Positions 46,558 through 56,048 of a stretch of DNA of 64,000 bases are shown here, piece by piece. The notes below the pieces were generated by a model, which ran no database searches, was not told the origin of the DNA, and was given only the letters and a program-made list of their open reading frames with translations. The DNA is from an uncultured Fretibacterium sp. GTDB lineage: Bacteria > Synergistota > Synergistia > Synergistales > Aminobacteriaceae. How positions within the stretch are numbered: the first letter of the stretch is position 1; the number at the start of each line of letters is the position of its first letter. The DNA lies in assembly GCA_937911045.1 (NCBI GenBank), contig CALEPX010000021.1, positions 124,001 through 188,000 of the forward strand, in the 5' to 3' direction. Position numbers and translations under genes: made by a program.

Positions 46558-47292
46558 ATGAAGAAACGAAATTTGTTATTACTAGCGTTAGTGTTGTGTT
46601 TGGGAATTGGTGTTGCGTTTTCTGAGGATTATGACATCGCGGGAGGCTGGAATCTCAGCGGCAACGGTTATGTTGACAAGTCGTTTATTCGCGTTTCGCT
46701 GGAGTTGAACGGCGATTTGGACGTTATAACCAAGATGGGCGATGTTGTCTTTGATGAATATAGCGACGATGTTGAGGCAGTTGCGGAAATTTTGCGAATC
46801 AGTGAGGACAGATACAGCGAGACAGGAACGTATCTGAAGGATATTAGATTCGTTACGGGACATGTTATTAATCTGGAAATTACAGCTACGGGTCTTGATA
46901 TTAGAGCGTGGTCAGATCGCATTGATAATTCGCGCCTGAGTATTCCTGTGCCGTTGCCGTATTTGAGCCCGTCGAATGATAACCCGTTTACTTTGCCGAA
47001 AGTCACGCATACTCAGAGTGATTCGAATCTTGAATACACAGTCACGTTGACTTCGATTTATTCCGGAACGGTCAGGATTCACGGCTGGTTTGAGCTTGAT
47101 ATTGTTGGTGACGTAGATCTTGATTCGCTGTGCAAAATCTGGAAATTCGGAACTGAAGAACCTGCCGCCCCCGGCGGAGATAACAAGAGCAGCGGCTGTA
47201 ATTCTTCGGGATTGGGGTTTATGTCAATGTTGATTATTCTCGCGATTTTTGTAGTGAAGGGTGTGAGAAATATTTGTTCGGAACGGATATAG
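46558..47292 (+). CDS. Secreted protein with Synergist-CTERM-like sorting tail
   Basis: 244 residues, ATG with GGGAG upstream. Signal peptide MKKRNLLLLALVLCLGIGVAFS, then a beta-rich domain (about residues 25-195) that I do not recognise. The C-terminus reads GGDNKSSGCNSSGLGFMSML followed by a hydrophobic helix and basic residues, the Ser/Gly-Cys plus helix plus basic-tail layout of the Synergist-CTERM sorting signal, a feature of Synergistota. It overlaps mreB by 19 bp. Confidence 0.8.
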   Translation: MKKRNLLLLALVLCLGIGVAFSEDYDIAGGWNLSGNGYVDKSFIRVSLELNGDLDVITKMGDVVFDEYSDDVEAVAEILRISEDRYSETGTYLKDIRFVTGHVINLEITATGLDIRAWSDRIDNSRLSIPVPLPYLSPSNDNPFTLPKVTHTQSDSNLEYTVTLTSIYSGTVRIHGWFELDIVGDVDLDSLCKIWKFGTEEPAAPGGDNKSSGCNSSGLGFMSMLIILAIFVVKGVRNICSERI

Positions 47293-48320
47293 GCATAGAT
47301 TTAGGAACAGCGACGGTCTTGATTTACGAGAAACATAACGGCGTAGTTTTGCGAGAACCGTCAGTTGTTGCAGTTGATCAGGACACCGGTGATATTCTGG
47401 CTGTGGGCTTCGAGGCGAAAAACATGGTCGGACGAACTCCGGGCAGCATTACGTCTGTGAGACCGTTGAGAGACGGAGTGATTGCGAATTACTCGATGAC
47501 TGAGGCGATGTTGCAGCATTTCATGAGGCGCGTTACGAAAGGTTCGGGGAAATTTTTCCGGAATCGTGCGATGATTTGTGTGCCGTCCGGAGCTACGGAT
47601 GTTGAACGTCGTGCGGTTTTAGAGGCTGCTATCGAAGTCGGTGCGCGTGAGGCGTATTTGATCGAAGAACCAATGGCTGCTGCAATCGGTGCGAATCTTG
47701 ACGTTGAAGAGGCTCGCGGAAAAATGATTGTTGATATAGGCGGTGGCACAACGGATATTGCGGTAATTTCGCTTGGGGGAGTTGTTGTCTCGAAGTCGCT
47801 GCGAATCGGCGGTGATAAATTCGATGAGGGCATCACGCGGTATTTGCGCAGGCAGTATAATTTAGCAATCGGCGATCAAACTGCTGAGAATCTTAAAATA
47901 ATGATCGGAACATGTTTGCCTCTGAGACAAGATGACCGAATGATTGTGAAAGGGCGTGATCTGGTTCAGGGATTGCCGCGACAAATCGAAGTCACAAGTT
48001 CAGCGGTGAGTATGGCGATCAGCGAGTTAGTGCAAAGCTTGGTTGACGGGATTCGCAATGTTCTGGAATTAACGCCGCCGGAGTTGTCAGCCGACATAAT
48101 TGACAGAGGGATCGTATTAACTGGCGGAGGAGCGTATTTGCGAGGTTTGCCGGAATTGATTTCTCAGCAGACCGGAATATATTGCTTCATGGCGGAAAAT
48201 CCTATGGAAAGTGTTGCGCTCGGAACAGGGAAAGCTTTATCAGAAATTGATCGCCTGAAAAATTCCGGTCGCAGTACGATGCTCGTGAATATCAAACGCG
48301 GCGGTAGAAAGAGATACTAG
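47274..48320 (+). CDS. mreB: Rod shape-determining protein, MreB/Mbl family
   Basis: 348 residues from a TTG at 47274. Actin-like ATPase motifs: DIGIDLGTATVLIY (phosphate 1), VDIGGGTTDIAVISLGG (phosphate 2), and IVLTGGGAYLRGL (adenosine). Filaments guide cell-wall synthesis. It precedes flgF-flgG, the same neighbourhood as mbl-flhO-flhP in Bacillus, which supports orthology of the block. Confidence 0.96.
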   Translation: MFGTDIGIDLGTATVLIYEKHNGVVLREPSVVAVDQDTGDILAVGFEAKNMVGRTPGSITSVRPLRDGVIANYSMTEAMLQHFMRRVTKGSGKFFRNRAMICVPSGATDVERRAVLEAAIEVGAREAYLIEEPMAAAIGANLDVEEARGKMIVDIGGGTTDIAVISLGGVVVSKSLRIGGDKFDEGITRYLRRQYNLAIGDQTAENLKIMIGTCLPLRQDDRMIVKGRDLVQGLPRQIEVTSSAVSMAISELVQSLVDGIRNVLELTPPELSADIIDRGIVLTGGGAYLRGLPELISQQTGIYCFMAENPMESVALGTGKALSEIDRLKNSGRSTMLVNIKRGGRKRY

Positions 48321-48361
48321 ATATTAATTAACGCGAAATTTTTCGAAAGGAGTTGTGATAG

Positions 48362-49171
48362 ATGAACAGGGGATTATACGCTGCGGCGTCGGCGATGCTG
48401 GTTCAGGAAACGAATCTTGACGTAATCACGAATAATTTAGCGAATGTTGACACGGCTGGTTACAAGCGTCGAGTTAGTGCGAACGCGGATTTTACGGCTT
48501 ATATGGACAGGATCGAGAAAGTTTCTGAGGATGCTGAGACGAAAATCATGACCGTGCCGCCATTCACGATGAATTGGAAGGGCAAGCAGACGATCGGCAC
48601 ACTTGCGCTTGCGAATGTATTCTCGGAAGACGTCATGGACACAAGCCCCGGTGTTGTCAAAACGACTGAGAATCCGTTGGATATAGCGATTGATGGTCCG
48701 GGATTTTTTGCGGTCGCGGATTCGAACGGCAACACGTTTTACACGCGCGAGGGAACTTTCACGCTGAATAACGAGGGTCGCATGGTCGATGGCAACGGCA
48801 ACGAGTTACAGGGTGAAGGCGGTGCGATTGAGATCGGCAATAATGCCCGCAGCGTTGTTATAAATCGAACCGGACAGGTCATAGTTGATGATAATGTCGT
48901 CGGCAGAGTTTCGGTTTTTAATTTCGAGAGACCGACGTATTTGCGGCAAGCGGCGCGAAATTTGCTAACACCCACGCAGCAATCCGGAGACGCTGAAGCA
49001 GTTGAGAACGTTAGAATATTTTCGGCAGCGTATGAGACTTCGAACGTAGGCGTTGTTGAAGAGATGACGCGAATGATTGAGGCGCAACGTGCGTATGAAG
49101 GCGCATCGAAAGCGTTAATGACACATGATGACGAGACTAGCAGATTAATCACGTCATATAGTCGCGGATAA
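48362..49171 (+). CDS. flgF: Flagellar basal-body rod protein FlgF
   Basis: 269 residues, ATG with AAAGGAG upstream. N-terminal rod motif NLDVITNNLANVDTAGYKR, a central GFFAV and C-terminal EEMTRMIEAQRAYEGASKALMTHDD, as in FlgF/FlgG proteins. Proximal rod component; shorter internal region than FlgG and first of the flg run. Confidence 0.9.
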   Translation: MNRGLYAAASAMLVQETNLDVITNNLANVDTAGYKRRVSANADFTAYMDRIEKVSEDAETKIMTVPPFTMNWKGKQTIGTLALANVFSEDVMDTSPGVVKTTENPLDIAIDGPGFFAVADSNGNTFYTREGTFTLNNEGRMVDGNGNELQGEGGAIEIGNNARSVVINRTGQVIVDDNVVGRVSVFNFERPTYLRQAARNLLTPTQQSGDAEAVENVRIFSAAYETSNVGVVEEMTRMIEAQRAYEGASKALMTHDDETSRLITSYSRG

Positions 49172-49221
49172 TTTTCATGAATGATTTGCATGAATGATTT
49201 GAATGAAGGGGAATATTTGAA

Positions 49222-50013
49222 ATGCTGAGATCTTTATGGACTAGCGCATCAGGAATGATCGCCCAGCAAACGCATTTGGACGTAGTTTCGCATAACTTGG
49301 CAAACGTTAATACTCAGGGTTACAAGAAGCGTCGTGCAGATTTTGAGGACTTGATGTATCAGATTTATCGTGACCCGGGTTCACCGATTGAGGCTGGCTC
49401 AGTTGTTCCGACGGGAGTTCAGGTCGGATTGGGAACGCGAGTTACGGCGACACCGAGCTTCATGGTGCAGGGAAATTTCCAGATTACGGACGGACCGCTG
49501 GATTGGGCAATAACTGATGACGAAGGATTTTTTCAGGTAGCGATGGGCAATGGAGTTATAGGCTATACGCGCGGAGGCTCATGGCAGATTGACAACGAAG
49601 GTCAGATCGTGAACGAGGACGGCTTATTACTCGAACCGGCTATAACAGTGCCGCAAGAAGCTTTGGAGGTGCAATTATCGCCGACTGGAGTTGTGAGTGT
49701 TCGTATGCCGAATGAGACGGAATTGCAGGAGATCGGTCAGATTGAGCTTGCAAGATTCATAAATCCCGCGGGATTGCGTGCAGTTGGTGATCGGCTTTTC
49801 ATTCAGACTGATGCCAGCGGTGAGCCGATTGTCGGAAATCCAGGAGCTGATGGAATGCCGGAAGTCAGGCAGAAAGTTATCGAGATGTCGAACGTTCAGG
49901 TTGTCGAAGAAATGGTCGAAATGATCGTCGCGCAACGTGCGTATGAAGCAAATTCCAAGGGTATTCAGACGGCTGATGAATTGCTGCGGATTGCTAACGG
50001 ATTGAAGCGTTAA
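49222..50013 (+). CDS. flgG: Flagellar distal rod protein FlgG
   Basis: 263 residues, ATG with GGGGAA upstream. LWTSASGMIAQQTHLDVVSHNLANVNTQGYKK at the N-terminus and VEEMVEMIVAQRAYEANSKGIQTADE at the C-terminus are diagnostic FlgG sequences. It is followed 3 bp later by flgA. Confidence 0.96.
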   Translation: MLRSLWTSASGMIAQQTHLDVVSHNLANVNTQGYKKRRADFEDLMYQIYRDPGSPIEAGSVVPTGVQVGLGTRVTATPSFMVQGNFQITDGPLDWAITDDEGFFQVAMGNGVIGYTRGGSWQIDNEGQIVNEDGLLLEPAITVPQEALEVQLSPTGVVSVRMPNETELQEIGQIELARFINPAGLRAVGDRLFIQTDASGEPIVGNPGADGMPEVRQKVIEMSNVQVVEEMVEMIVAQRAYEANSKGIQTADELLRIANGLKR

Positions 50014-50016
50014 TTC

Positions 50017-50988
50017 GTGATGAGAAAGTTTTTGAGAATTGGGGAGCGTGTTTTGCTCCTCAGTTTTGTATTTGCGTTTGTATTTGCGTTTGCGTGTGAA
50101 GCTGCTCAGAATATCAAGATTCAGATCCCGGACGTGATTTACATGAAGACGGATTCGTTCACGCTTGGAAAGGCTGCGAAAATTACGGGCGGAAATGCTA
50201 AAACCCGGAAAATTCTTTCTGGATTGGAGCTGTTCGCGTCTGGAAATGTTTTGTCGCGTTCGGAAGTTTTGCGCGCTATCGAAGAGAGTGAAGCCAGTGA
50301 TGCCAGAATCGAGTTATACATGCCGTCGAGCGTTCGAGTTGAGAGGCCTGAATACGAGGGTAATTTCACGGAGACAGGCAATAATCCTCGTGCAAATTCG
50401 CCACGTTCGCTTGAAAGTCTGATTCCGGTTATAAAGTCTTTATCGGCTTGGGACGGTGATGTAGAAATTTCTGCCGGGTCACAAGTTCCTGACGGGAGCG
50501 TAATCGATCCTGCGAGCATAATTCCCGGAACACCTGCTGCGACGCTGAGATTTCGTGATGATTCTGGAAATATTAGATCTTTGGGAGTGCGCTTAACTTG
50601 GTATCAGAATGTTCTTGTTGCGTCGAGAAATATCAGAAAGGGAGATCGCATTAATCCGAGAGATTTTTTCACGCGCAAAATGAAAGTTTCGAAACCCGGA
50701 ATTTACGCGTCGAATCCAAACGAAATTTCCGGATTCAGTGCGAACAGGAATATTAAACAGGGTGAAGCGTTGAATCTGACTTGGCTGACGAGTTCGAGCT
50801 TGATTAAGAAGGGCAGGCGTGTGCGTGTAACTGCAAGATATGGCGGAGCAAAAGCTGTGACGGACGGTGTATTATTAGATGATGCGCGACCCGGAGAATA
50901 TGCGCGAGTGAGACGTTCGGATAATCGCAAAATAGTCTTCAGGGCGCGAATAATTGACGAGAATAACGCGGAGGTTGATGTAAATTGA
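50017..50988 (+). CDS. flgA: Flagellar P-ring assembly chaperone FlgA
   Basis: 323 residues with a hydrophobic signal sequence (LLLSFVFAFVFAFACEA). The C-terminal third is a SAF domain (VASRNIRKGDRINPRDF, NIKQGEALNLTWL, IKKGRRVRVTARYGG). FlgA acts in the periplasm to help FlgI form the P ring. The GTG at 50017 is followed at once by an ATG, either of which may be used. Its stop overlaps the flgH TTG start. Confidence 0.93.
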   Translation: MMRKFLRIGERVLLLSFVFAFVFAFACEAAQNIKIQIPDVIYMKTDSFTLGKAAKITGGNAKTRKILSGLELFASGNVLSRSEVLRAIEESEASDARIELYMPSSVRVERPEYEGNFTETGNNPRANSPRSLESLIPVIKSLSAWDGDVEISAGSQVPDGSVIDPASIIPGTPAATLRFRDDSGNIRSLGVRLTWYQNVLVASRNIRKGDRINPRDFFTRKMKVSKPGIYASNPNEISGFSANRNIKQGEALNLTWLTSSSLIKKGRRVRVTARYGGAKAVTDGVLLDDARPGEYARVRRSDNRKIVFRARIIDENNAEVDVN

Positions 50989-51551
50989 GAAAAATATTTT
51001 TTGCGGTAGTTTTGTGTGTGATTTTTGCGGCTGATTCGTTTGCTGCGTCGTTGTGGAATGATCGGGCGAACTGGATTGGTGACGCTAGACCGTCGAGAGT
51101 TGGCGATATTGTCACGGTGCTTGTTAGCGAAAAAACTGATGCCAAAGACGAAGCCACAATGGAAGCTACGAAAACTTCGAATAATAATGTCAGCAACGGA
51201 ACCGGAATTTTGCGTTTTATCCGGAATTTGGGATTGACGACGAATAATTCTAGCGCGGGCGACGGCTCTGTTGAACGAAAGCATCACGCGACTGCGACGG
51301 TTGCATGTTTAGTGACGGAAGTTTTGCCGAACGGTAATCTTGTAATCGAGGGCACACGCGATATTAGAACGAGCGAGGAAATTTTGCAGTTCCAGTTGCT
51401 CGGAGTAATCAGACCTCAGGATGTGAACAGCGATAACCAGATTAAGAGTGAATTAGTTGCGAATGCTGAGATTGCTGTTAAAGGACGCGGAATAATTTCG
51501 AGAACGCAGAAACCCGGGATAATTTCACAGATTTTGCTGGCAGTGTTTTAG
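50985..51551 (+). CDS. flgH: Flagellar L-ring protein FlgH
   Basis: 188 residues from a TTG overlapping the flgA stop. FlgH signs: SLWNDRANWIGDARPSRVGDIVTVLVSEKTDA, later NGNLVIEGTRDI and LGVIRPQDVNSDN. The protein forms the outer-membrane L ring. Unlike enteric FlgH, no lipobox is seen; the cleavage looks like type I (DSFA then ASLW). Outer-membrane ring genes imply a diderm cell. Confidence 0.94.
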   Translation: MRKIFFAVVLCVIFAADSFAASLWNDRANWIGDARPSRVGDIVTVLVSEKTDAKDEATMEATKTSNNNVSNGTGILRFIRNLGLTTNNSSAGDGSVERKHHATATVACLVTEVLPNGNLVIEGTRDIRTSEEILQFQLLGVIRPQDVNSDNQIKSELVANAEIAVKGRGIISRTQKPGIISQILLAVF

Positions 51552-51561
51552 GTGATAATTC

Positions 51562-52695
51562 ATGAGAAAATTTGCGTTAATAATTTTTGCCGTGATGATT
51601 TTTTCGGGCGAATCGCTTGCTGCACCGTCGATGAATTTGCAGGATCTGGATTTTAATCGCGTGAATCCGATTGTGCGAATCAAAGACATAACTGAAGTCG
51701 AAGGCGCGCGTGAAAATCAGTTGACGGGTGTAGGACTTGTTACAGGATTGCCCGGGACTGGTGATAACTCGAACATGACGACACAGATGATGCGGAACAT
51801 GATGCGAAATTTCGGAGTTACGCTTGATGCGAGATCAGTCAGGACGCGAAATATTGCCGTAGTTTCTTTGACAGCGACTTTGCCCCCGTACGCAAGACCC
51901 GGACAAGCTATAGACGTGAATGTAAGCACGATGGGTAACGCTTCGAGTTTGCAGGGAGGAGTTTTGCTTCAGGCACCGTTGAGAGCGGCTGATGGGAAAG
52001 TTTACGCGGTTGCGCAAGGTCCGTTATTAGTCGGCGGATTTAACACGCAGAGCGGCGGAAATTCTAGAACTAAGAACGTACCGACTGTTGGCAGAATCCC
52101 GGGGGGCGCGTTGGTTGAGAGAGAAGTCCCGTCGGATTATTACATGGGCGGACAAGTCGCGTTATTATTGCGCAATCCGGATTTCACGACTGCTCAGAGA
52201 ATTTCTGACGCGATTAATCGACAGTTCGGAGCGATTTCCAAACCTGCAGATGCTGGACGAGTTGAGATATTTTTGCCGGGAAATTACGTTGCGGCACCGA
52301 CGGCGTTTCTGGCGTATGTTGAGAAGCTTGAGATTGAGCCTGATACCGGAGCAAAAGTTGCTGTGAATGAACGGACTGGGACTGTAGTTTTGGGCGGAAA
52401 TGTTAAGATCAGTTCGGTAGCGGTTGCGCACGGAAATTTGACGGTATCGGTCGGAGAATCTCCTGTTGCAATTCAGAACGAAAATGAGAATGAGCGGCAA
52501 GTTGTTTTCCAGAATCGAACGGATATTACGACAGAAGAAGACGGTTCAAGCATGGTGGCAATGCCGGCAACTTCGACGGTGCGTGACATGGTTCGTGTTT
52601 TGAACTCGCTAGGCTCAAGCCCGAGAGATATTATCGAAATTTTGCAGACGATTGAGAAAGCAGGGGCTTTACACGGAGAACTCGTTACGATGTGA
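51562..52695 (+). CDS. flgI: Flagellar P-ring protein FlgI
   Basis: 377 residues with a signal peptide (MRKFALIIFAVMIFSGESLA). VRIKDITEVEGARENQLTGVGLVTGLPGTGDN, FGV, NIAVVSLTATLPPYARPGQ-type sequence and DMVRVLNSLGSSPRDIIEILQT-type C-terminus are all FlgI. It forms the periplasmic P ring around the rod. Last gene of the flg operon, which ends at a strong terminator; no flgJ follows. Confidence 0.96.
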   Translation: MRKFALIIFAVMIFSGESLAAPSMNLQDLDFNRVNPIVRIKDITEVEGARENQLTGVGLVTGLPGTGDNSNMTTQMMRNMMRNFGVTLDARSVRTRNIAVVSLTATLPPYARPGQAIDVNVSTMGNASSLQGGVLLQAPLRAADGKVYAVAQGPLLVGGFNTQSGGNSRTKNVPTVGRIPGGALVEREVPSDYYMGGQVALLLRNPDFTTAQRISDAINRQFGAISKPADAGRVEIFLPGNYVAAPTAFLAYVEKLEIEPDTGAKVAVNERTGTVVLGGNVKISSVAVAHGNLTVSVGESPVAIQNENENERQVVFQNRTDITTEEDGSSMVAMPATSTVRDMVRVLNSLGSSPRDIIEILQTIEKAGALHGELVTM

Positions 52696-52723
52696 ATTGC
52701 GTGAATTGCGTGATTTGCGCGTG

Positions 52724-52768
52724 AAAAAGCAGCTCTGGATTCGCGATTGAATCTGGAACTGCTTTTTT
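52724..52768. terminator. Bidirectional terminator between flgI and amylosucrase
   Basis: A long imperfect hairpin (AAAAAGCAG at the left arm against CTGCTTTTTT at the right arm, with most of the inner sequence also pairing) lies between the two converging stops. It is followed by T on both strands. Confidence 0.88.
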
Positions 52769-52788
52769 GATTCGTGATTATTTCGTGA

Positions 52789-54621
52789 TTATTTCTCAGC
52801 GATGAGCCACAGGAATTTGTAGGGTTCAAGAGTGATTTTGCCGCTTGTGTTCACGAATTTCTCGCCAGTCATTGCGTCGGTGTAATTAAATTCGCTTAAA
52901 TTCTCGTCGGTGATAATTTCCTGAGCTTGTGAGCTGAAGTTGAAGAACGCGAGTAATTTTTCTTTACGGGTTTTCTCGCCGTAATATCTGCCGATGCCCA
53001 GAACATGTTCGTTGTTTGTTTCGATTAGCCATGTGTCAGCCGAATTTGAGAACACAGAGTATTTGTCGCGAGCTTCGGTCATTTTGCGAATCGCTTTGAA
53101 TAATTTGCCCTCACGTGTTCGCTTGTCTGAGCGTTTCGCAGCATCTTCCCAGTGAAACGCGCCTCGATGAACGTAGCGGCTGTCCTGAGATTTTTTCGGG
53201 TCGTCATGATATGTGTAGTCGTTGAGCTGTCCGATTTCGTCACCGCTGTATAAAACAGGAATGCCGCTCTGAGTGAACAGGAATGCGTGCAAAGTCAGAT
53301 CCAGATCGAGTGAGCCTGCGCCGTTTGTTTCGATTCCGCAGAGTGACGCCGTTGTTCCGCACATTCTCGCATCGCCAAGTTCCGGAGCGTCGTTGTAAGT
53401 TTCGCCTTTTGACGGTGAGCCGGGAAATTCGCCTTTGAAATAATCGTTCAGGTATTTTTTGTGAGCAACTTCTTCAAAGCCAAATTGCCGCAAAAACGGG
53501 TAATCAAGTCCCCAGCCAATATCGTCGTGACAGCGTAAGTAATTCAGGAATACGTATTGCTTTGGTAACGCGAAGACGCTTTCGAGCTGATGTTTGAGTA
53601 AGCGCGTATCCTGAGTTGCGACGGTGTGCCAAGTGCTTGCCATTGTCGTAACGTTGTATAACATGTGACACTCGGGTTTATCGACAGTTCCGAAATACGG
53701 CACGACTTTTGACGGTTCCATGACAACTTCGCCGAGCAGCAGCGTTCCCGGACAGACTATTTCGGCAGCCATTCGCATAATGCGCACGAGCGTGTGAACT
53801 TGCGGCAGGTTTCTGCAATTTGTTCCCGGAGTTTTCCAGATGTATGGCACAGCGTCAAGTCTGATAATATCGATCCCCTGATTACACAGGGAAAGCATGT
53901 TCTCGGTCATATCGTTGAAGACTGTCGGGTTCGCGTAGTTCAAATCCCATTGATACGGGTAGAACGTTGTCATGACGACTTTTTTCGCTTCTTCGCACCA
54001 TGAGAAATTCCCCGGAGCTGTTGTCGGGAAAACTTCGGGTAAATATTTCTCGTACTCGTTCGGGATTGACCAGTTATCGAAAAAGAAATATCTGTCCTGA
54101 AATTCTTTCTCACCGTTGCGGGCGCGTTTTGCCCATTCATGTTCTTCGCTCGTGTGATTCATGACGAAATCCAGACACACGCCTATGCCTTTTGAGTGAC
54201 AATCGTCAGCTAAATCTGCCAAATCTTGAATCGTGCCTAAATCCGGACGAACTTTTCGGAAATCTGAGACAGCGTAACCACCGTCACTGCGACCTTCAGG
54301 ACTGTCGAGTAAAGGCATCAGGTGCAGGTAATTCACGCCGCATTCCTGAACGTAATCCAAGTGAGAGCGCACGCCTTTGAGATTTTTCGCGAAACATTCC
54401 GTGTACATCATCATGCCGAGCATATCATTGCCAGCGTACCAGTTCGGGACATTTTCACGCGCCTCGTCAAATTCTTTTAGAATATCGCGTCGTTCTTGCC
54501 ACATGCGCTTCAGCATCGAGCAGAAATATTCGAATGCTTGCATGTCGTTATTATATAGTTCACAGTACAGCCATTTGAGTTCGTCGTAGTGTTGGGAAAG
54601 TCGTTTCTCGAAATCTGTCAT
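52789..54621 (-). CDS. Amylosucrase (GH13 subfamily 4)
   Basis: 610 residues from the ATG at 54621, with AGGAGG 7-10 bases upstream. GH13 motifs: DFVMNHTS, the nucleophile Asp in GIDIIRLDAVPYIWK, the acid/base Glu in LLGEVVMEP and CHDDIGW, with the N-terminal helical domain (HYDELKWLYCELY) and domain-B features of amylosucrases. It turns sucrose into an alpha-1,4-glucan plus fructose, or transfers glucose to acceptors; close relatives are sucrose hydrolases. No signal peptide, so it is intracellular. Its mRNA probably begins with the structured leader at 54651..54786. No fructokinase is adjacent. Confidence 0.92.
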   Translation of the reverse strand: MTDFEKRLSQHYDELKWLYCELYNNDMQAFEYFCSMLKRMWQERRDILKEFDEARENVPNWYAGNDMLGMMMYTECFAKNLKGVRSHLDYVQECGVNYLHLMPLLDSPEGRSDGGYAVSDFRKVRPDLGTIQDLADLADDCHSKGIGVCLDFVMNHTSEEHEWAKRARNGEKEFQDRYFFFDNWSIPNEYEKYLPEVFPTTAPGNFSWCEEAKKVVMTTFYPYQWDLNYANPTVFNDMTENMLSLCNQGIDIIRLDAVPYIWKTPGTNCRNLPQVHTLVRIMRMAAEIVCPGTLLLGEVVMEPSKVVPYFGTVDKPECHMLYNVTTMASTWHTVATQDTRLLKHQLESVFALPKQYVFLNYLRCHDDIGWGLDYPFLRQFGFEEVAHKKYLNDYFKGEFPGSPSKGETYNDAPELGDARMCGTTASLCGIETNGAGSLDLDLTLHAFLFTQSGIPVLYSGDEIGQLNDYTYHDDPKKSQDSRYVHRGAFHWEDAAKRSDKRTREGKLFKAIRKMTEARDKYSVFSNSADTWLIETNNEHVLGIGRYYGEKTRKEKLLAFFNFSSQAQEIITDENLSEFNYTDAMTGEKFVNTSGKITLEPYKFLWLIAEK

Positions 54622-54650
54622 GGGAAAATTGCCTCCTGAGAAAATTATTA

Positions 54651-54786
54651 ATGCCTCCGCGAATACCGTGTCGTGAAAGTTCTGACCCGTCCCTAAAAAG
54701 ACTTTGAGTCTGTGGTTATGAGCCACTGTAGAAGCGAGTGTTGGCTCAGAACGTAATCAAGATCACTAATACCGCAGGGGCATTGA
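54651..54786 (-). ncRNA. Structured RNA leader of amylosucrase (unassigned, ~135 nt)
   Basis: On the minus strand, 54783-54773 (AUGCCCCUGCG) pairs with 54661-54651 (CGCGGAGGCAU) in an 11-bp closing helix with one mismatch. Inside, GUUCUGA pairs perfectly with UCAGAAC, and that helix encloses two hairpins: GAGCCA...UGGCUC and AGACU-CAA-AGUCU. An extended -10 (TGGTATAAT, TATAAT at 54796-54791) places the transcription start at the closing helix. The element ends about 15 nt before the AGGAGG of amylosucrase. The layout (closed stem, internal loop, upper stem) recalls 6S RNA or a riboswitch, but I match it to no known family. Confidence 0.6.
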
Positions 54787-54790
54787 TAAA

Positions 54791-54819
54791 ATTATACCAG
54801 ATTTTTTGCAATTTTTTAA
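54791..54819 (-). promoter_or_regulatory. Promoter of the amylosucrase leader
   Basis: Extended -10 TGGTATAAT (TATAAT at 54796-54791 on the minus strand), with a -35-like TTAAAA 17 bases upstream (54819-54814). The predicted start is at the first base pairs of the leader's closing helix. Confidence 0.6.
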
Positions 54820-54873
54820 CCGAAAATTTGGCGCAAGTTCCTGACTTTAATCATGGAGATAAGTCGATTTTCT

Positions 54874-54881
54874 GCTATAAT
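54874..54881 (+). promoter_or_regulatory. Extended -10 promoter candidate for tnpB
   Basis: TGCTATAAT with the TATAAT at 54876-54881, about 34 bases before the tnpB GTG. No convincing -35. Confidence 0.4.
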
Positions 54882-54914
54882 TTATAAAAATTTGTGAAGG
54901 GAGGTTATGAAAAA

Positions 54915-56048
54915 GTGAAAACTTATTGCTTCAAATTATATGCTTCAAAAAAGAATCAAAATTTGAAACATAAGATTAATATAGCAGGGATTATTTATAA
55001 TCATTGCGTAGCGTTGCATAGACGTTATTATCACTTATTTCATAAATCCTTAAACAAATTTAAGCTGCAAAAGCATTTAGCTAAATTAAAGAAACAAGAA
55101 AAATTTTTGTACTGGGATCAAATTCCTTCTCACGCTATTCAAGATATAACTGAAAGAGTTTCGAGAGCGTATAAATTATTTTTCGAAAATCTCAAGCGCA
55201 ACGTTAAAACAGCTCCGCCGCGTTTTCAAAAAGTAAAAAAATATAAATCTTTCAGCTACAACATGGTCGGGAAAAATATAATCAGTGGCAACGAGATCAA
55301 AATTGCCGGCGGTTTTTATAAATTTTTCAAGTCGCGTGAAGTCAACGGAAACATAAAATTATTAACGATAAAACGGGATTCTCTAGGCGATTTATACGTT
55401 TATGTTGTAAGTGATGAAAGTTCGGAAATAATCGAAGCCAGATCGGGTAAAATCGTCGGTTTTGATTTTGGGCTTAAAACATTTTTAACATCAAGCGACG
55501 GAAATCACATAGAAAACCCTTTGTTTTTCAAAAAAAGTTCCAGCACCATTAAAAAATTTAACAAAAACTTGTCGCGCAAAAAATCTCAATCTCATCACGA
55601 ACGAGCAAGACTCGAATTAGCCCGCGCATATAAAAAAATTTATAATCAAAGGCGAGATTTTCACTATAAAACGGCTCTAAGTTTGTGCCGTGAATATAGC
55701 GTAATTTGTCTTGAAACCCTAAATATTAAGGGAATGCAAAAACTCTGGGGACGCAAAATCAACGATTTAGGATTTTATAGTTTCGTGCAAATTCTGAAGT
55801 ATGAAGCACTTAAAAACGGAGTAACTATAATTGAAATTCCGAAATTTTATCCTTCGAGTCAAACTTGCAGTGAATGCGGCTATCAAAATTCTGAAATTAA
55901 AGATTTGCGAATTAGAGAATGGAAGTGTCCTAGTTGTGGCGCAGAACACGACCGGGACATAAACGCGGCAAAAAATATTTTAAGGGTTGGGGCATCGACC
56001 CTTAGAGGAGATGACGTAAGACTTGCTTCGGTGGGCAGTTGTTGTTGA
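54915..56048 (+). mobile_element. tnpB: TnpB (IS200/IS605-family RNA-guided nuclease), stand-alone
   Basis: 377 residues from the GTG at 54915 (GGGAGG 9 bases upstream). The RuvC-like nuclease residues look intact: Asp in VGFDFGLKTF, Glu in VICLETLNIKGMQ and Asp in HDRDINAAKNI, with the zinc ribbon CSECGYQ...CPSCGAEHD. TnpB uses a guide RNA made from the element's right end to cut DNA. No tnpA is present, so the copy cannot move by itself. The codons are more AT-rich than in the neighbours, suggesting separate ancestry. Confidence 0.92.

Noticed and set aside
54700..54760. Cobalamin riboswitch on the plus strand (GCCACTG resembles part of its core)
   Set aside because: The other B12-box elements and the expected conserved blocks are absent, and the promoter and downstream gene indicate the minus strand instead.
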